Positions 26,124-35,064 of a DNA stretch of 64,000 nucleotides are shown in pieces. The DNA is from Fervidobacterium pennivorans. Its GTDB lineage: Bacteria; Thermotogota; Thermotogae; Thermotogales; Fervidobacteriaceae. A program made the position numbers and the translations under genes. Under the pieces are notes generated by a model. It was given only the letters and a program-made list of their open reading frames with translations, ran no database searches and was not told the origin of the DNA. Position 1 is the first letter of the stretch, and each line of letters starts with the position of its first letter. The stretch spans positions 1,882,001-1,946,000 of the forward strand of contig NZ_CP011393.1 of the NCBI RefSeq assembly GCF_001644665.1. The letters run 5' to 3'.

Positions 26124-27008
26124 TCAACCAAAGATTCTCTCGATTACGTATGCCCAAAATGGAAGTGTCACCAACGAAAAAAGAGTTGTAAGAGCGACAG
26201 TCATTCCCGCTTTCGGAACAAGTTCCTTTTTAAAAGCACCTATAACCACAACACTGTTAACACCTATCGGCATAGCACATTCAAGAAGGAACACTTTTGC
26301 TTCAAGCGGTTCAAAAAAGAACGCTATTGGTAGCAACATCAGTGGTATTAACAAAAGTCTTTCGACAACTACAAAGCTGTAACCTTTAATTGATGAGGTC
26401 TCAAATTTTATTCTCGAGATACCAAGACCGACCTGTAACAGTAAAAATGGTATTGCCATTTCCTTAAGCCAGTTAAAAGCTGTAAGGACTCCAGCAGGAA
26501 GTTGTTTATATGAAATTCCCGCTATTCCAAATCCCCAACCCAAAATGATAGCATAAAGGAAAGGGAGCTTCAAAATGTTTTTTAACTCAAGCTTGCCCCT
26601 GATAAGCGCTGGAAGCAAGGTGCTACCTACAAATACATTTACGAATGAATAAACCACGCCAAGTGCAAGTGCTCTTTCTCCCCAAAGTGCCATTAGTACC
26701 GGATAGCCAAGGTAACCAGAGTTCACATACACATTACCCGTGAAGAATATTTCCCTGTCTTCTTTATGCAATCTCGAAATCAAGAATGATATAGCAAACA
26801 TCACGGAAAAGCCCATTCCATAACGCAAGAGTACACCAGCGGTGGGGATGTAGTCGTTCATAAATGCAAATGTTACAATAGGTGCCATCAACCAAGTAGC
26901 AATTTTATTGAAAAGAGTGATATCTTCTTTGAAAAGCTTACCATATATGTAACCAACAAACATCATAATAAAAGAAGGCAATACAGCTCCAAATGCTTGG
27001 TATATCAA
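26124..27008 (-). CDS. AEC-family membrane transporter
   Basis: 294-residue integral membrane protein of the auxin efflux carrier (AEC) family, which exports small organic acids in bacteria. About ten hydrophobic helices; NVYVNSGYLGYPVLMALWGE and the C-terminal ECAMPIGVNSVVVIGAFKKE are the two half-repeat signatures with the crossing-helix glycine/proline breaks. Start at TTG 27008 with GGGGAAG upstream. Its substrate is not predictable. Confidence 0.85.
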   Translation of the reverse strand: MIYQAFGAVLPSFIMMFVGYIYGKLFKEDITLFNKIATWLMAPIVTFAFMNDYIPTAGVLLRYGMGFSVMFAISFLISRLHKEDREIFFTGNVYVNSGYLGYPVLMALWGERALALGVVYSFVNVFVGSTLLPALIRGKLELKNILKLPFLYAIILGWGFGIAGISYKQLPAGVLTAFNWLKEMAIPFLLLQVGLGISRIKFETSSIKGYSFVVVERLLLIPLMLLPIAFFFEPLEAKVFLLECAMPIGVNSVVVIGAFKKELVPKAGMTVALTTLFSLVTLPFWAYVIERIFG

Positions 27009-27039
27009 TAACTCTTCCCCTTTCTTTTCATTATTGGTT

Positions 27040-28464
27040 TTAGAAAGATTTTCGGAAAGAAATCACGACATCTGCTGAAAAGAGTGGTTTATTATTACCT
27101 TTTTGAGGTCTCAGAAGCGGTTTTCTAACATTATCAGAGTTTGCCTCAACAACAGTTGAGGCGTTCCAAATAAAACCTGTGCTGAGGCAAGCTGATACAG
27201 TTAATTCGTTTGAAATGTTACGAACGAAAGATACATTACCAATAGCACGATATTCTTTTACCTCATCATCTAGCAGATGTGTCCCAGGTATATATGTTGT
27301 TCTATCATTCCATGCATTAACAGGTGACCTTTCACCAAGAATGACGAACTCAAAATTTGCGTTAAAACCTGTGATAAAACTTGGAGCGTAACTCACCATA
27401 AACGCCAGGTTGTTTTCACCATATTTGTAACCTGCGTACAACAGTTCAAAAGGTAATACAACGTTCTTTCCATCTTTAGTGTAAACAAAATAAGGATAAT
27501 ACGTATATCCATAGAACATTTGGTTTCCAGATTCCGCTGATGGTTGGAATGTATACTTCGTTGCTCCAGCATGATAAAAGCTAAAAATCCCAATACTTGT
27601 TTTTTGAACCAAACCAAGTGACCAAGCAATTTTGTCTGGGTTTTGGTAACTTTCTGGATGTATGAATCTATTCATGTTTATGTCATCAACAAGAACTTGC
27701 GCATAGTAATACTTGTCAATATCTGTGTAATCCAAAAAGAATCCACTTATATAATTTGTTTCTCCAACACCTTCCGGATATGGCCTTCCAGCATCATTCA
27801 CGTACTGAATGAAAAATGAAGGAATCGGATTTGCGAAATACTCAAAATTAAATCTTTGTCCAACATACACTGTTATGTCTTCGTATCCGAATCTGAGATT
27901 GCCAATCCTCAAAGCATAGACTTTGTAATTTGAGCTCTTTAATCTTTCGCGTTCATCTGTTCCAAATTTGAGTTCACACAGCTGTATCCACCTTGTTATG
28001 TAGATGAACTTCCCATTATCGTACGAAATATCTACTGTATTTCTCGGGATACCGACAGATGAAACGAAAAGAGAATATGGGCTTTGAACAACATCCCCTA
28101 GATGTGTTCTACCTAACGTGACTGAAAAATTACCATTTCTAAGAGATATCGAACCTTCTTTAAAATCAAAATAAAACCCGGCGTAGTATGACTCAGAAAA
28201 TGGATCGCTAAAAAGATCGTCATTTTTTGCAACCATAGAAGCTTTGAATTCGAAAGCATCAGAGAGATGTATGATGCCAACATCAAAAGTCCAGGAGGAT
28301 GAATCGTTGATAACTTCCCTTTCGTTGTACAACGAAAAAAGGTTGCTACCAAAGTTATAGTTACCTGCTAAAGAAAATTCTAAGGCAAAAGCTGAAGTAA
28401 TATATAAAATCCAGGATAAAAATGAAAAGAAAAACTTTAGATTTCTTGTTCCTCCTTTTTCCAT
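27040..28464 (-). CDS. Putative outer-envelope beta-barrel protein
   Basis: 474-residue protein with an N-terminal signal sequence (LKFFFSFLSWILYITSAFALE). The mature part is a long series of aromatic-rich amphipathic strands and ends in a phenylalanine (VVISFRKSF), the terminal residue expected for an outer-membrane barrel. No enzyme motif is seen. Thermotogae have an outer sheath (toga), and this would be a candidate porin-like component. It starts at ATG 28464, which lies within the last 28 bp of the small upstream gene, so translation is coupled. Confidence 0.65.
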   Translation of the reverse strand: MEKGGTRNLKFFFSFLSWILYITSAFALEFSLAGNYNFGSNLFSLYNEREVINDSSSWTFDVGIIHLSDAFEFKASMVAKNDDLFSDPFSESYYAGFYFDFKEGSISLRNGNFSVTLGRTHLGDVVQSPYSLFVSSVGIPRNTVDISYDNGKFIYITRWIQLCELKFGTDERERLKSSNYKVYALRIGNLRFGYEDITVYVGQRFNFEYFANPIPSFFIQYVNDAGRPYPEGVGETNYISGFFLDYTDIDKYYYAQVLVDDINMNRFIHPESYQNPDKIAWSLGLVQKTSIGIFSFYHAGATKYTFQPSAESGNQMFYGYTYYPYFVYTKDGKNVVLPFELLYAGYKYGENNLAFMVSYAPSFITGFNANFEFVILGERSPVNAWNDRTTYIPGTHLLDDEVKEYRAIGNVSFVRNISNELTVSACLSTGFIWNASTVVEANSDNVRKPLLRPQKGNNKPLFSADVVISFRKSF

Positions 28465-28673
28465 ATGACCTTTCCTCCGTGTGTAATGGAGTTTACTTCG
28501 GACGGTATTAAAATCCCTTGATTAATAACTTCAAGTATCAAATCAATAGGAAGCGAGGTTTCAAACCAAATCTCCTCAACCCTGATTTCTTCCCATCCTC
28601 TGTCTGCAAATCTTTGGATGACCTTTTCGACAGCCTTTTTATATTTTTCAAAATCCATTTCGTATTTTCCCAT
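28437..28673 (-). CDS. Small hypothetical protein, 78 residues
   Basis: Predicted helical N-terminal half (FEKYKKAVEKVIQRFADRGW) followed by a compact segment (SLPIDLILEVINQGILIPS) and a strand-like tail, which resembles a winged-helix fragment. I do not recognise the family. A strong site, CGGAGGTGGCGTT, precedes the ATG, and its end overlaps the start of the barrel protein gene, so it is very probably translated. Confidence 0.6.
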   Translation of the reverse strand: MGKYEMDFEKYKKAVEKVIQRFADRGWEEIRVEEIWFETSLPIDLILEVINQGILIPSEVNSITHGGKVIWKKEEQEI

Positions 28674-28710
28674 AACGCCACCTCCGATTTATTTCTTGAA
28701 GACAATTTTA

Positions 28711-29478
28711 TCACGTTGAGCTAACTCTGCAAACCTTTCTAATCTGTGATTTTAAATACCTCCCATAATCATTATCATTCAAATCAGTTATGCTCACACA
28801 CATGTTATGACCATTTGCATGTACAATTTTCCCGTCTCCGATGTACATCATTACATGCCCCTCCATGTAAAGCAAATCACCAGGCATTAATTTTTCATAT
28901 TCATCGACTGTTGCAACCTGTGGATATCTATTTTCCTGGTCACTTGCATCCCTTGGCATGTCGATATTCAATGCAACATCATAAAGCCGATTGACAAAAC
29001 CGGAGCAGTCAAAACCATAAGAAGATGTACCGCCCCAAAGATATGGGCTTCCAATCATCTGGAGTGCCAGTTCAACCACGGAGTTGAAACTCTCATTTGG
29101 TTCATCAACTACATTATAAACGAATCCATTCGGCAGGAAAAAATCTTTTCCATTTTCAGTGTAGAGTCTGCTCCCAAATGGAAGTAAGAAACTCACAGAA
29201 CCGCTTATCCTACAAAACGGAACAGAAACTTTTATAATCCTAAAGTTTTTAATTTGCTCATATTCTTTTTCAGTCATAAAATACAGGGTATTTTTATTTA
29301 CGTAACCTTTATAATCGAGTCTTACATCTCGTATCAAGATGTAATCAAATTTTTCCAAGATTTGAATATCTTCCAAAACCTCCACAATCTCTCCAAAAAC
29401 AAGCTGATGTATCCGTTCGCTTCTGAATCTTCGTTCCGCGCGAACATCTGTAACAGGTACCACGATTATCGCATTCAT
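28711..29478 (-). CDS. NlpC/P60 cell-wall peptidase
   Basis: 255-residue protein with SH3-like N-terminal half and a C-terminal NlpC/P60 domain. The catalytic cysteine is in YGFDCSGFVNRLYD and the histidine in EGHVMMYIGDG, with the third polar residue in IVHANGHN; WGGTSSYG precedes the cysteine as in the family. It cleaves gamma-glutamyl-diaminopimelate type bonds in peptidoglycan. No signal peptide is visible with the start at 29478, so secretion is by another route or a start farther upstream was missed. Confidence 0.88.
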   Translation of the reverse strand: MNAIIVVPVTDVRAERRFRSERIHQLVFGEIVEVLEDIQILEKFDYILIRDVRLDYKGYVNKNTLYFMTEKEYEQIKNFRIIKVSVPFCRISGSVSFLLPFGSRLYTENGKDFFLPNGFVYNVVDEPNESFNSVVELALQMIGSPYLWGGTSSYGFDCSGFVNRLYDVALNIDMPRDASDQENRYPQVATVDEYEKLMPGDLLYMEGHVMMYIGDGKIVHANGHNMCVSITDLNDNDYGRYLKSQIRKVCRVSST

Positions 29479-29651
29479 TCTTGCACATCCTTTTATGATA
29501 TTTTTTCAAGCATATTATATCACATTTCTGTTCTTTACTAGGTTTAATCTTTTTCAAAGAGATTAAGCGAGAAAATCTAACAGTGAAAAAGAACGACCAA
29601 CCATATTAAAGTATTTCTGGCAAAAGTGATACTTTTCAGCTGCTATTCGCT

Positions 29652-29682
29652 TTGCGATTTTCACAGGCCGTTTTGGTAAAAT
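29652..29682 (+). promoter_or_regulatory. Likely native promoter of the sugar ABC importer
   Basis: TTGCGA (29652-29657), 19-bp spacer, TAAAAT (29677-29682). It lies just before a LacI-type palindrome. Moderate match only. Confidence 0.45.
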
Positions 29683-29698
29683 TCTATCAGGAAATTTC

Positions 29699-29710
29699 GG
29701 TAACGTTACC
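29699..29710. promoter_or_regulatory. LacI-family operator upstream of the sugar importer
   Basis: Perfect palindrome GGTAACGTTACC with the central CG typical of LacI-family sites, placed just downstream of the -10 element, where bound repressor would block transcription. The same palindrome stands before the lipase gene, and a one-base variant stands before the broken LacI gene. Confidence 0.7.
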
Positions 29711-29811
29711 AGGAAAGACTGAGGTGCAACAGATAAAAAGACAGGCTCGAAAAAATTTTTTACATTTCACAGACGGCGTGCCGGCGGATTCAAAAGTACT
29801 TCACAACCTTT

Positions 29812-29818
29812 GAGGAGG
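29812..29818 (+). promoter_or_regulatory. Stranded Shine-Dalgarno sequence of the sugar-binding protein gene
   Basis: GAGGAGG lies directly before the left target duplication TGGAAAGT. Removing the element and one duplication restores GAGGAGGTGGAAAGT next to ATG 30099, which shows that this was the original ribosome site. Confidence 0.8.
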
Positions 29819-30098
29819 TGGAAAGTGATACTGTTAACTTGTAGTGATGAAAGAGTATAATCGTAAAAGAATGCGATTGATATTGCCATTATGCATTTTC
29901 CAAGGATTCTTCACTACACAAAAACCTTTGAATATATATCACTAAATTCTTCGTATTCTTCTTAGGCAAGAAAGCATTGGGTTATGCATTTTGGGAAACC
30001 TGCTTTTGTTAAGAGTTGGTTGGGGGGTGGTCCCTATTTAAAGGATAATGCGGTTTTTGGAAAGTTTCAATACTTTTAGTTAACATTATCTGGAAAGT
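29819..30098 (+). mobile_element. 264-bp non-coding inverted-repeat element with 8-bp target duplication
   Basis: Body 29827-30090, flanked by TGGAAAGT at 29819-29826 and 30091-30098. Terminal repeats are GATACTGTTAACT at the left and AGTTAACATTATC at the right. Base by base it appears identical to the reverse complement of 21949-22212, so both moved recently. The left third can fold on itself (GTAGTGA with TCACTAC). There is no transposase, so it depends on an enzyme encoded elsewhere. The GATA-type ends and 8-bp duplication are reminiscent of the IS256 family, an inference only. Confidence 0.88.
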
Positions 30099-31358
30099 AT
30101 GAGGAGGATGTTCGTTAGGATTTTAGTTGTTCTTTTGATTGGTTTGGCGGCTCTGCTGTATGCTGAAAAGGCAAAGATAACCATCTGGGCTTGGGACCCA
30201 AACTTCAACATTCCGATTATGCAAGAAGCTGCGGCTAGGTACAAGAAAATCAACCCTGATGTCGAGTTTGAGATTGTTAACATGGCAAAAGCAGATGTTG
30301 AACAAAAACTGAATACAGTACTTGCATCTGGTGTGAAAACAGGGCTTCCTGAGATAGTACTTATCGAAGATTACAACGCGCAAAAATATCTCCAATCATA
30401 CCCTGGGGCATTTGCTGATTTGACAAAACACTTCACATGGTCGGAATTCGCTCCATACAAAGTAAAACTCATGACTTTAAACAACAAAGTTTACGGTGTT
30501 CCATTTGATTCAGGTGTTGCTGGATTTTTCTACAGAATAGACTACATTGAACAAGCCGGCTTCAAACCATCCGACCTCGAAAACATCACATGGGACAGGT
30601 TCATTGAAATTGGAAAAGTTGTTAAACAAAAGACAGGAAAATACATGATTGCAGCGGACCCATACGATGGAGGTTTGATGAGGATACTTTTGCAATCGGC
30701 TGAAAGTTGGTACTTTGACAAATCCGGAAAGCCGTATATTGCAAATAACCCTGTTTTGAAAGAAGCAGTTAGACTTTACAAGGAAATTAAAGATTCTGGT
30801 ATTGCAAAGGAAGTTTCAGGTTGGAACGAATGGGTAGGTGCATTTAACAGAGGGGAAGTCGCAGCTGTTGTAACCGGTGTATGGATTATTGGTTCCATTA
30901 AAGCTGAAAAAAGTCAGGCAGGCAAGTGGAGAGTTGCACCTGTGCCAAGAATGAACCTTAAGGAATCCGTTAACGCATCGAATCTCGGTGGTTCAAGCTG
31001 GTATGTATTGCAAAACAGCAAATACAGAGATGTTGCTATCGATTTCTTGAAGAAAATATACGCACGCGATGCCGATTTCTATCAAAAGATATTAGTCGAA
31101 CGCGGAGCAGTTGGCACATGGTTACCAGCTCAAGGTGGTTCTGCTTACAAAGCAAAAGACCCGTTCTTTGGCAACCAACAAGTCTTCCAACTCTTCTCAG
31201 AATGGATGAAGAAGATACCACCTGTGGACTTCGGTGTTTACACTTATGAAGCGGACGCTGCAATTATGAGTGTTATGCCCGATGTTTACAGTGGGAAGCT
31301 CTCTATAGACGAAGCTCTGAAGAAAGCAGAACAACAATTTTTAAACTCAATTAAGTGA
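30099..31358 (+). CDS. Sugar ABC transporter substrate-binding protein
   Basis: 419-residue secreted binding protein of family 1 (maltose, lactose and arabinose type). Signal peptide RILVVLLIGLAALLYAEK; the mature part opens ITIWAWDPNFNIPIMQEAA and contains FNRGEVAAVVTGVWIIGS typical of family 1. The substrate is undecided; the ITIWAWDPNFN start is seen in lactose- and arabinose-type proteins. The start codon has lost its ribosome site because of the inserted element; a second ATG at residue 4 is no better placed. The ATPase is not in this cluster. Confidence 0.92.
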   Translation: MRRMFVRILVVLLIGLAALLYAEKAKITIWAWDPNFNIPIMQEAAARYKKINPDVEFEIVNMAKADVEQKLNTVLASGVKTGLPEIVLIEDYNAQKYLQSYPGAFADLTKHFTWSEFAPYKVKLMTLNNKVYGVPFDSGVAGFFYRIDYIEQAGFKPSDLENITWDRFIEIGKVVKQKTGKYMIAADPYDGGLMRILLQSAESWYFDKSGKPYIANNPVLKEAVRLYKEIKDSGIAKEVSGWNEWVGAFNRGEVAAVVTGVWIIGSIKAEKSQAGKWRVAPVPRMNLKESVNASNLGGSSWYVLQNSKYRDVAIDFLKKIYARDADFYQKILVERGAVGTWLPAQGGSAYKAKDPFFGNQQVFQLFSEWMKKIPPVDFGVYTYEADAAIMSVMPDVYSGKLSIDEALKKAEQQFLNSIK

Positions 31359-31372
31359 TTTTGCATCTCATC

Positions 31373-31403
31373 CGGGAAGGTCTCCGGACCTTCCCGTTTT
31401 TTT
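31373..31403 (+). terminator. Terminator/attenuator after the sugar-binding protein gene
   Basis: CGGGAAGG-loop-CCTTCCCG followed by seven T, inside the operon before the permease genes. Confidence 0.87.
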
Positions 31404-31441
31404 AATGCCTTCTTAAACATATCAAGGAGGAATGAAAAAGA

Positions 31442-32356
31442 ATGTCCAAAAGCTATAAAAGAAAAGGTTTAGAATCTGTCTGGGACAAATGGGGCTGGAT
31501 ATTCGTTAGCCTCATGATGGCTGGTGTAATCCTATTCATCTTTTACCCCATTGTATATTCTCTCTATCTTTCAACATTTTCAACGAGAGGTTTTTTAAAA
31601 ACCTTTGTAGGTTTCGGTAATTACACAAAGCTTTTTAGGGACACTTACTTTATTCTTTCACTGAAAAATATCCTAACAATCCTCGTAATCCAAGTCCCCA
31701 TCATGCTGTTCCTTGCTTTAATCTTCGCAACTTTGCTGAATGACCCTAAGGTAAAATTCAAAGCTATTTACCGGACAGCACTTTTTCTTCCTGCAGTTAC
31801 TTCGTTGGTTGCTTATACGGTAATTTTCAGAGTAATGTTCAGTAACGACGGACTTGTGAACCGTGTACTTATGACTATCGGCTTGATAAAAGAACCAATA
31901 AGATGGTTGCTAGATCCTTTTTGGGCAAAGGTGACTTTGATAATAGCTTTGACTTGGAGATGGACGGGTTACAACATGATGTTCTACTTAGCAGGATTAC
32001 AAAATATTCCAATAGAGGTTTACGAAGCCGCCGAAATTGATGGTGCAACAAAAACTGTGCAGTTTTTCAAAATCACTATTCCATTGCTAAAGCCTATTAT
32101 TCTTTTCACAACAATCACGTCTACAATAGGTACTTTGCAACTTTTTGATGAACCGATGAATTTAGCAGCTGGTGTTGTGACAGGTTCAAGCGTTGGACCT
32201 GGGAACTCACTTTTAACGCCTTCGGTTTATATATACAATGTCTGTTTTAAATACTCCCCCAACTTTGGTTATGCCTCTGCTATTTCATACATCATAGTTA
32301 TAATTGCCGCAGTTCTTGCTATTATTCAGTTTAAAGTGGCAGGTGAGAAAGAATGA
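31442..32356 (+). CDS. Sugar ABC transporter permease, MalF type
   Basis: 304-residue permease with six membrane helices. The EAA loop YEAAEIDGATKTVQFFKITI binds the ATPase. It is preceded by AAGGAGGAATGAAAAAG. The stop overlaps the start of the next permease gene by 4 bp (ATGA). Confidence 0.94.
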   Translation: MSKSYKRKGLESVWDKWGWIFVSLMMAGVILFIFYPIVYSLYLSTFSTRGFLKTFVGFGNYTKLFRDTYFILSLKNILTILVIQVPIMLFLALIFATLLNDPKVKFKAIYRTALFLPAVTSLVAYTVIFRVMFSNDGLVNRVLMTIGLIKEPIRWLLDPFWAKVTLIIALTWRWTGYNMMFYLAGLQNIPIEVYEAAEIDGATKTVQFFKITIPLLKPIILFTTITSTIGTLQLFDEPMNLAAGVVTGSSVGPGNSLLTPSVYIYNVCFKYSPNFGYASAISYIIVIIAAVLAIIQFKVAGEKE

Positions 32357-33165
32357 CTAGAAAATTGAGATACATCTTTATATACTTTTTTCTTACAATC
32401 TCAGCTTTCATATCTGTTTTCCCCTTTTACTGGATGATTGTAGGAAGCACCAACAGTTCTGTTGATGTTCTGAAAGGAAAACTTGCTTTCGGAGGGGAAT
32501 TTTTGAACAACTTGAAAAACCTATGGGAAAACTATAACCTAGGGACCGTGCTTCTGAATTCAGCCAAGATATCTCTCTTCGTTGTGGTGTTTTCAATCGT
32601 TGTCTCATCGATGGCCGGCTACGGTTTTGAAATATACGCTTCGAAGTCACGGAACAGAGTATATTCTGCTCTATTACTTACTATGATGATTCCATTTGCT
32701 GCTCTTATGGTTCCACTCTTCAGACTTATGTATTTTTTCAATCTAATCGATTCTCATTGGGGTGTCATACTACCGATGATTCCTTCTGTATTTCTAACAT
32801 TTTTCTTCAGGCAAAGTTTTAAGCAGTATCCGAAAGAAATCATAATGGCAGCGAGGGTTGATGGTGCAAACGAGTTGAGGATATTTTTCTCGATAGTCTT
32901 GCCGTCCATGAAGTCGTCATACGCAGCAGCAGCAATATATGCTTTTATGACAAGTTGGAATGCATATCTCTGGCCACTTGTCATCATACAAAGCGAGCAA
33001 AATAAAACTATCGTTCTCATGATTTCCAGCATTGCGTCAGGTTACACACCTGATTTTGGAGTTGTTATGATGGCAGTTGTTATCGCAACCTTACCAATGC
33101 TTGTTGTCTTCTTTGCTTTGCAGAAACAATTCGTTCAAGGCGTTCTTGGTTCTGTGAAACAATGA
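32353..33165 (+). CDS. Sugar ABC transporter permease, MalG type
   Basis: 270-residue second permease, also six helices, with EAA-like loop MAARVDGANELRIFFSIVLP. It forms the channel with the MalF-type partner. The operon ends here at a strong bidirectional terminator; a shared ATPase (MsmK-like) must come from elsewhere. Confidence 0.94.
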   Translation: MTRKLRYIFIYFFLTISAFISVFPFYWMIVGSTNSSVDVLKGKLAFGGEFLNNLKNLWENYNLGTVLLNSAKISLFVVVFSIVVSSMAGYGFEIYASKSRNRVYSALLLTMMIPFAALMVPLFRLMYFFNLIDSHWGVILPMIPSVFLTFFFRQSFKQYPKEIIMAARVDGANELRIFFSIVLPSMKSSYAAAAIYAFMTSWNAYLWPLVIIQSEQNKTIVLMISSIASGYTPDFGVVMMAVVIATLPMLVVFFALQKQFVQGVLGSVKQ

Positions 33166-33190
33166 TTTTGGAAGTATTCCACAAAATAGC

Positions 33191-33218
33191 AAAAACGGGG
33201 GCTGAAGCCCCCGTTTTT
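33191..33218. terminator. Bidirectional terminator between the sugar importer and the lipase gene
   Basis: AAAAACGGGGGC-TGAA-GCCCCCGTTTTT. Confidence 0.9.
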
Positions 33219-33238
33219 GCTCCCAGGCGCTCAATCAT

Positions 33239-34687
33239 TTATTTAACAGCATCAAGCTCAAGTTTTGTGTCAATAGCACCTTCAGTATTATTACTACCAA
33301 GTAATTTTTCATCATCTATGCTTAAAGTCTTTCCAAAGAAGAAGTAAAAAGCTTTACTGATTACCGTTGGATTGCTGGCTAAATCTGCATGAGTATAGCC
33401 ATAGAGAATTTCCGTATTCCCAAAAGCGCTCGCACTTTGGAGTGGTACCGCACCGTCGCTCTTGGAAAAATCTGCCCCAAACACTTTAATCATTAGTGAA
33501 GCCACTATGGAATGTCCTAAGACGTTCGTAATACCATTGGACCAAGCACTGCTTACGAGCGAACCAAGATCCGATGTTGGAACAACTCCTGCAAACGTCT
33601 TGTAAATTACTCCCGAAGGTATTAGAGGATGGCTGACTCCGTAAACCAAGTATCTATAATTCGGTGCTTCAACAAATACTCCAGCCATGTTAGCAAGTAT
33701 AAGTGAATCCTTTATCAATGTCCAGTCACTCCTGTTTGAAAGGTCATTCTTGTTCATAACAACCAAATTTCCCAAAGGACTACCAATGTGTGGTGTTCCA
33801 GAGAACACAACTTTGGCAACATAGCTTCTGAATGTAGAGTCTTGTAGTGCGTACCTCAGCAACAGACCGCCCATACTGTGTGCAAAGAAGTAAAATTTCG
33901 TTCTCATGGCGCTACCAAGCGTACTTATACTTTGAGCTAACACACTAGCGCTATAATCAAGCGGCACATCTAACGTAGGGTATGCAAAGAAATATAAGCC
34001 ATAACCTGCTGGGATATATTTGTTCCATTTTTGTATCATATCGTTCTTATAATCCGTCCACACACCATTTATCTCACTACTGTCGATTCCATGAATAAGA
34101 ACAATTGATGGATAGCCACTGTACGGCTTTCTTATTTCATAGAGAGTGGGTGTGGACCTTATCCAAGATGTTGAATCAAAGCTCGAGTATTCAAAGAATG
34201 GAATAATTTTGTAGAGAGCTTTGTATATCGGTATCACATAAGCCTTGTAGTACGTATAGTAAGTACCGTACGGGTTGAATGTTGTGTAGTAAAGCACGAT
34301 ACCTTTTGTTGTAGAATCAACGACCTGCTCCTTTTCACCTTTCATCACAATTGCTCCGGATGAGTCCACTGCTTCAACGGTGAATTTGTATTTTCCATAC
34401 CCTGGAAGCTCCAAATCGAAGGTTGACTTTGACTTGTCTAAAGTAGATTGTTGGAAAACAACATCACCTTGTTCGTTTCTAACTGTAACTATCACTTTTT
34501 CAACCGAGTCACCGTAAGCTGTCAACCCTGGAGAAACCTTTTCCACTTCTTCGTTATCAGTTGTCTTAACCAACAATGTTACTGGAACTTTACCTGCATC
34601 GTTTTTAAGCACTGTGCTGGTACAAGACGTGAACAGAGAAACTACAACAAGTAGTACAATCACCAAAAAAACTGCCTTAGTTTTCAT
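33239..34687 (-). CDS. Lipoprotein lipase/esterase (PGAP1-like alpha/beta hydrolase)
   Basis: 482-residue exported lipoprotein: a hydrophobic signal (KAVFLVIVLLVVVSLFTSC) ends in the lipobox LFTSC, so it is anchored on the cell surface. After an immunoglobulin-like N-terminal region comes the hydrolase domain: oxyanion loop VLIHGIDSSE, serine elbow FFAHSMGG and late histidine in YGYTHADLAS. Start at ATG 34687 (GAAGGGGG ahead); seven codons upstream in frame are rejected. A LacI-type operator at 34795-34806 suggests that it shares control with the sugar importer. Substrate is unknown. Confidence 0.85.
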   Translation of the reverse strand: MKTKAVFLVIVLLVVVSLFTSCTSTVLKNDAGKVPVTLLVKTTDNEEVEKVSPGLTAYGDSVEKVIVTVRNEQGDVVFQQSTLDKSKSTFDLELPGYGKYKFTVEAVDSSGAIVMKGEKEQVVDSTTKGIVLYYTTFNPYGTYYTYYKAYVIPIYKALYKIIPFFEYSSFDSTSWIRSTPTLYEIRKPYSGYPSIVLIHGIDSSEINGVWTDYKNDMIQKWNKYIPAGYGLYFFAYPTLDVPLDYSASVLAQSISTLGSAMRTKFYFFAHSMGGLLLRYALQDSTFRSYVAKVVFSGTPHIGSPLGNLVVMNKNDLSNRSDWTLIKDSLILANMAGVFVEAPNYRYLVYGVSHPLIPSGVIYKTFAGVVPTSDLGSLVSSAWSNGITNVLGHSIVASLMIKVFGADFSKSDGAVPLQSASAFGNTEILYGYTHADLASNPTVISKAFYFFFGKTLSIDDEKLLGSNNTEGAIDTKLELDAVK

Positions 34688-34717
34688 AGTTTTAGACCCC
34701 CTTCCCATTTTGTGAGC

Positions 34718-34740
34718 TAAAGTACTCTAAAGTACTCTAA
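34718..34740. repeat. Short tandem repeat in the lipase leader
   Basis: Two and a half copies of the decamer TAAAGTACTC between the operator and the start codon. Confidence 0.8.
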
Positions 34741-34794
34741 ATTCATTGAGTTCATATACCTTAGGAATTGTAAAACCGAAATATGACGAATATC

Positions 34795-34806
34795 GGTAAC
34801 GTTACC
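34795..34806. promoter_or_regulatory. LacI-family operator upstream of the lipase gene
   Basis: GGTAACGTTACC, the same palindrome as at 29699-29710, 108 bp before the lipase start codon. Confidence 0.65.
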
Positions 34807-35064
34807 ACACTGTTCACAGCATTTTATCATTTTGGACTCTTTTTAACAGAAATCAGTTCTTAAAAACTATTGGCGAATAAGTGTTATGAATTGAAAATAG
34901 CACAAAAAAAATTTAAATTTCTCGTCAAACCTTCTTTTTTATTCTTTTAGTGCATCTTTTATCATCCATAATTGTCAAAAATTGTCAAAATTCATATCTT
35001 GGGATTTGGAAAGGTGATATAATTATTGCTGGAAGTTTTTACAAAAATAGGAGTGTGGAAATCT

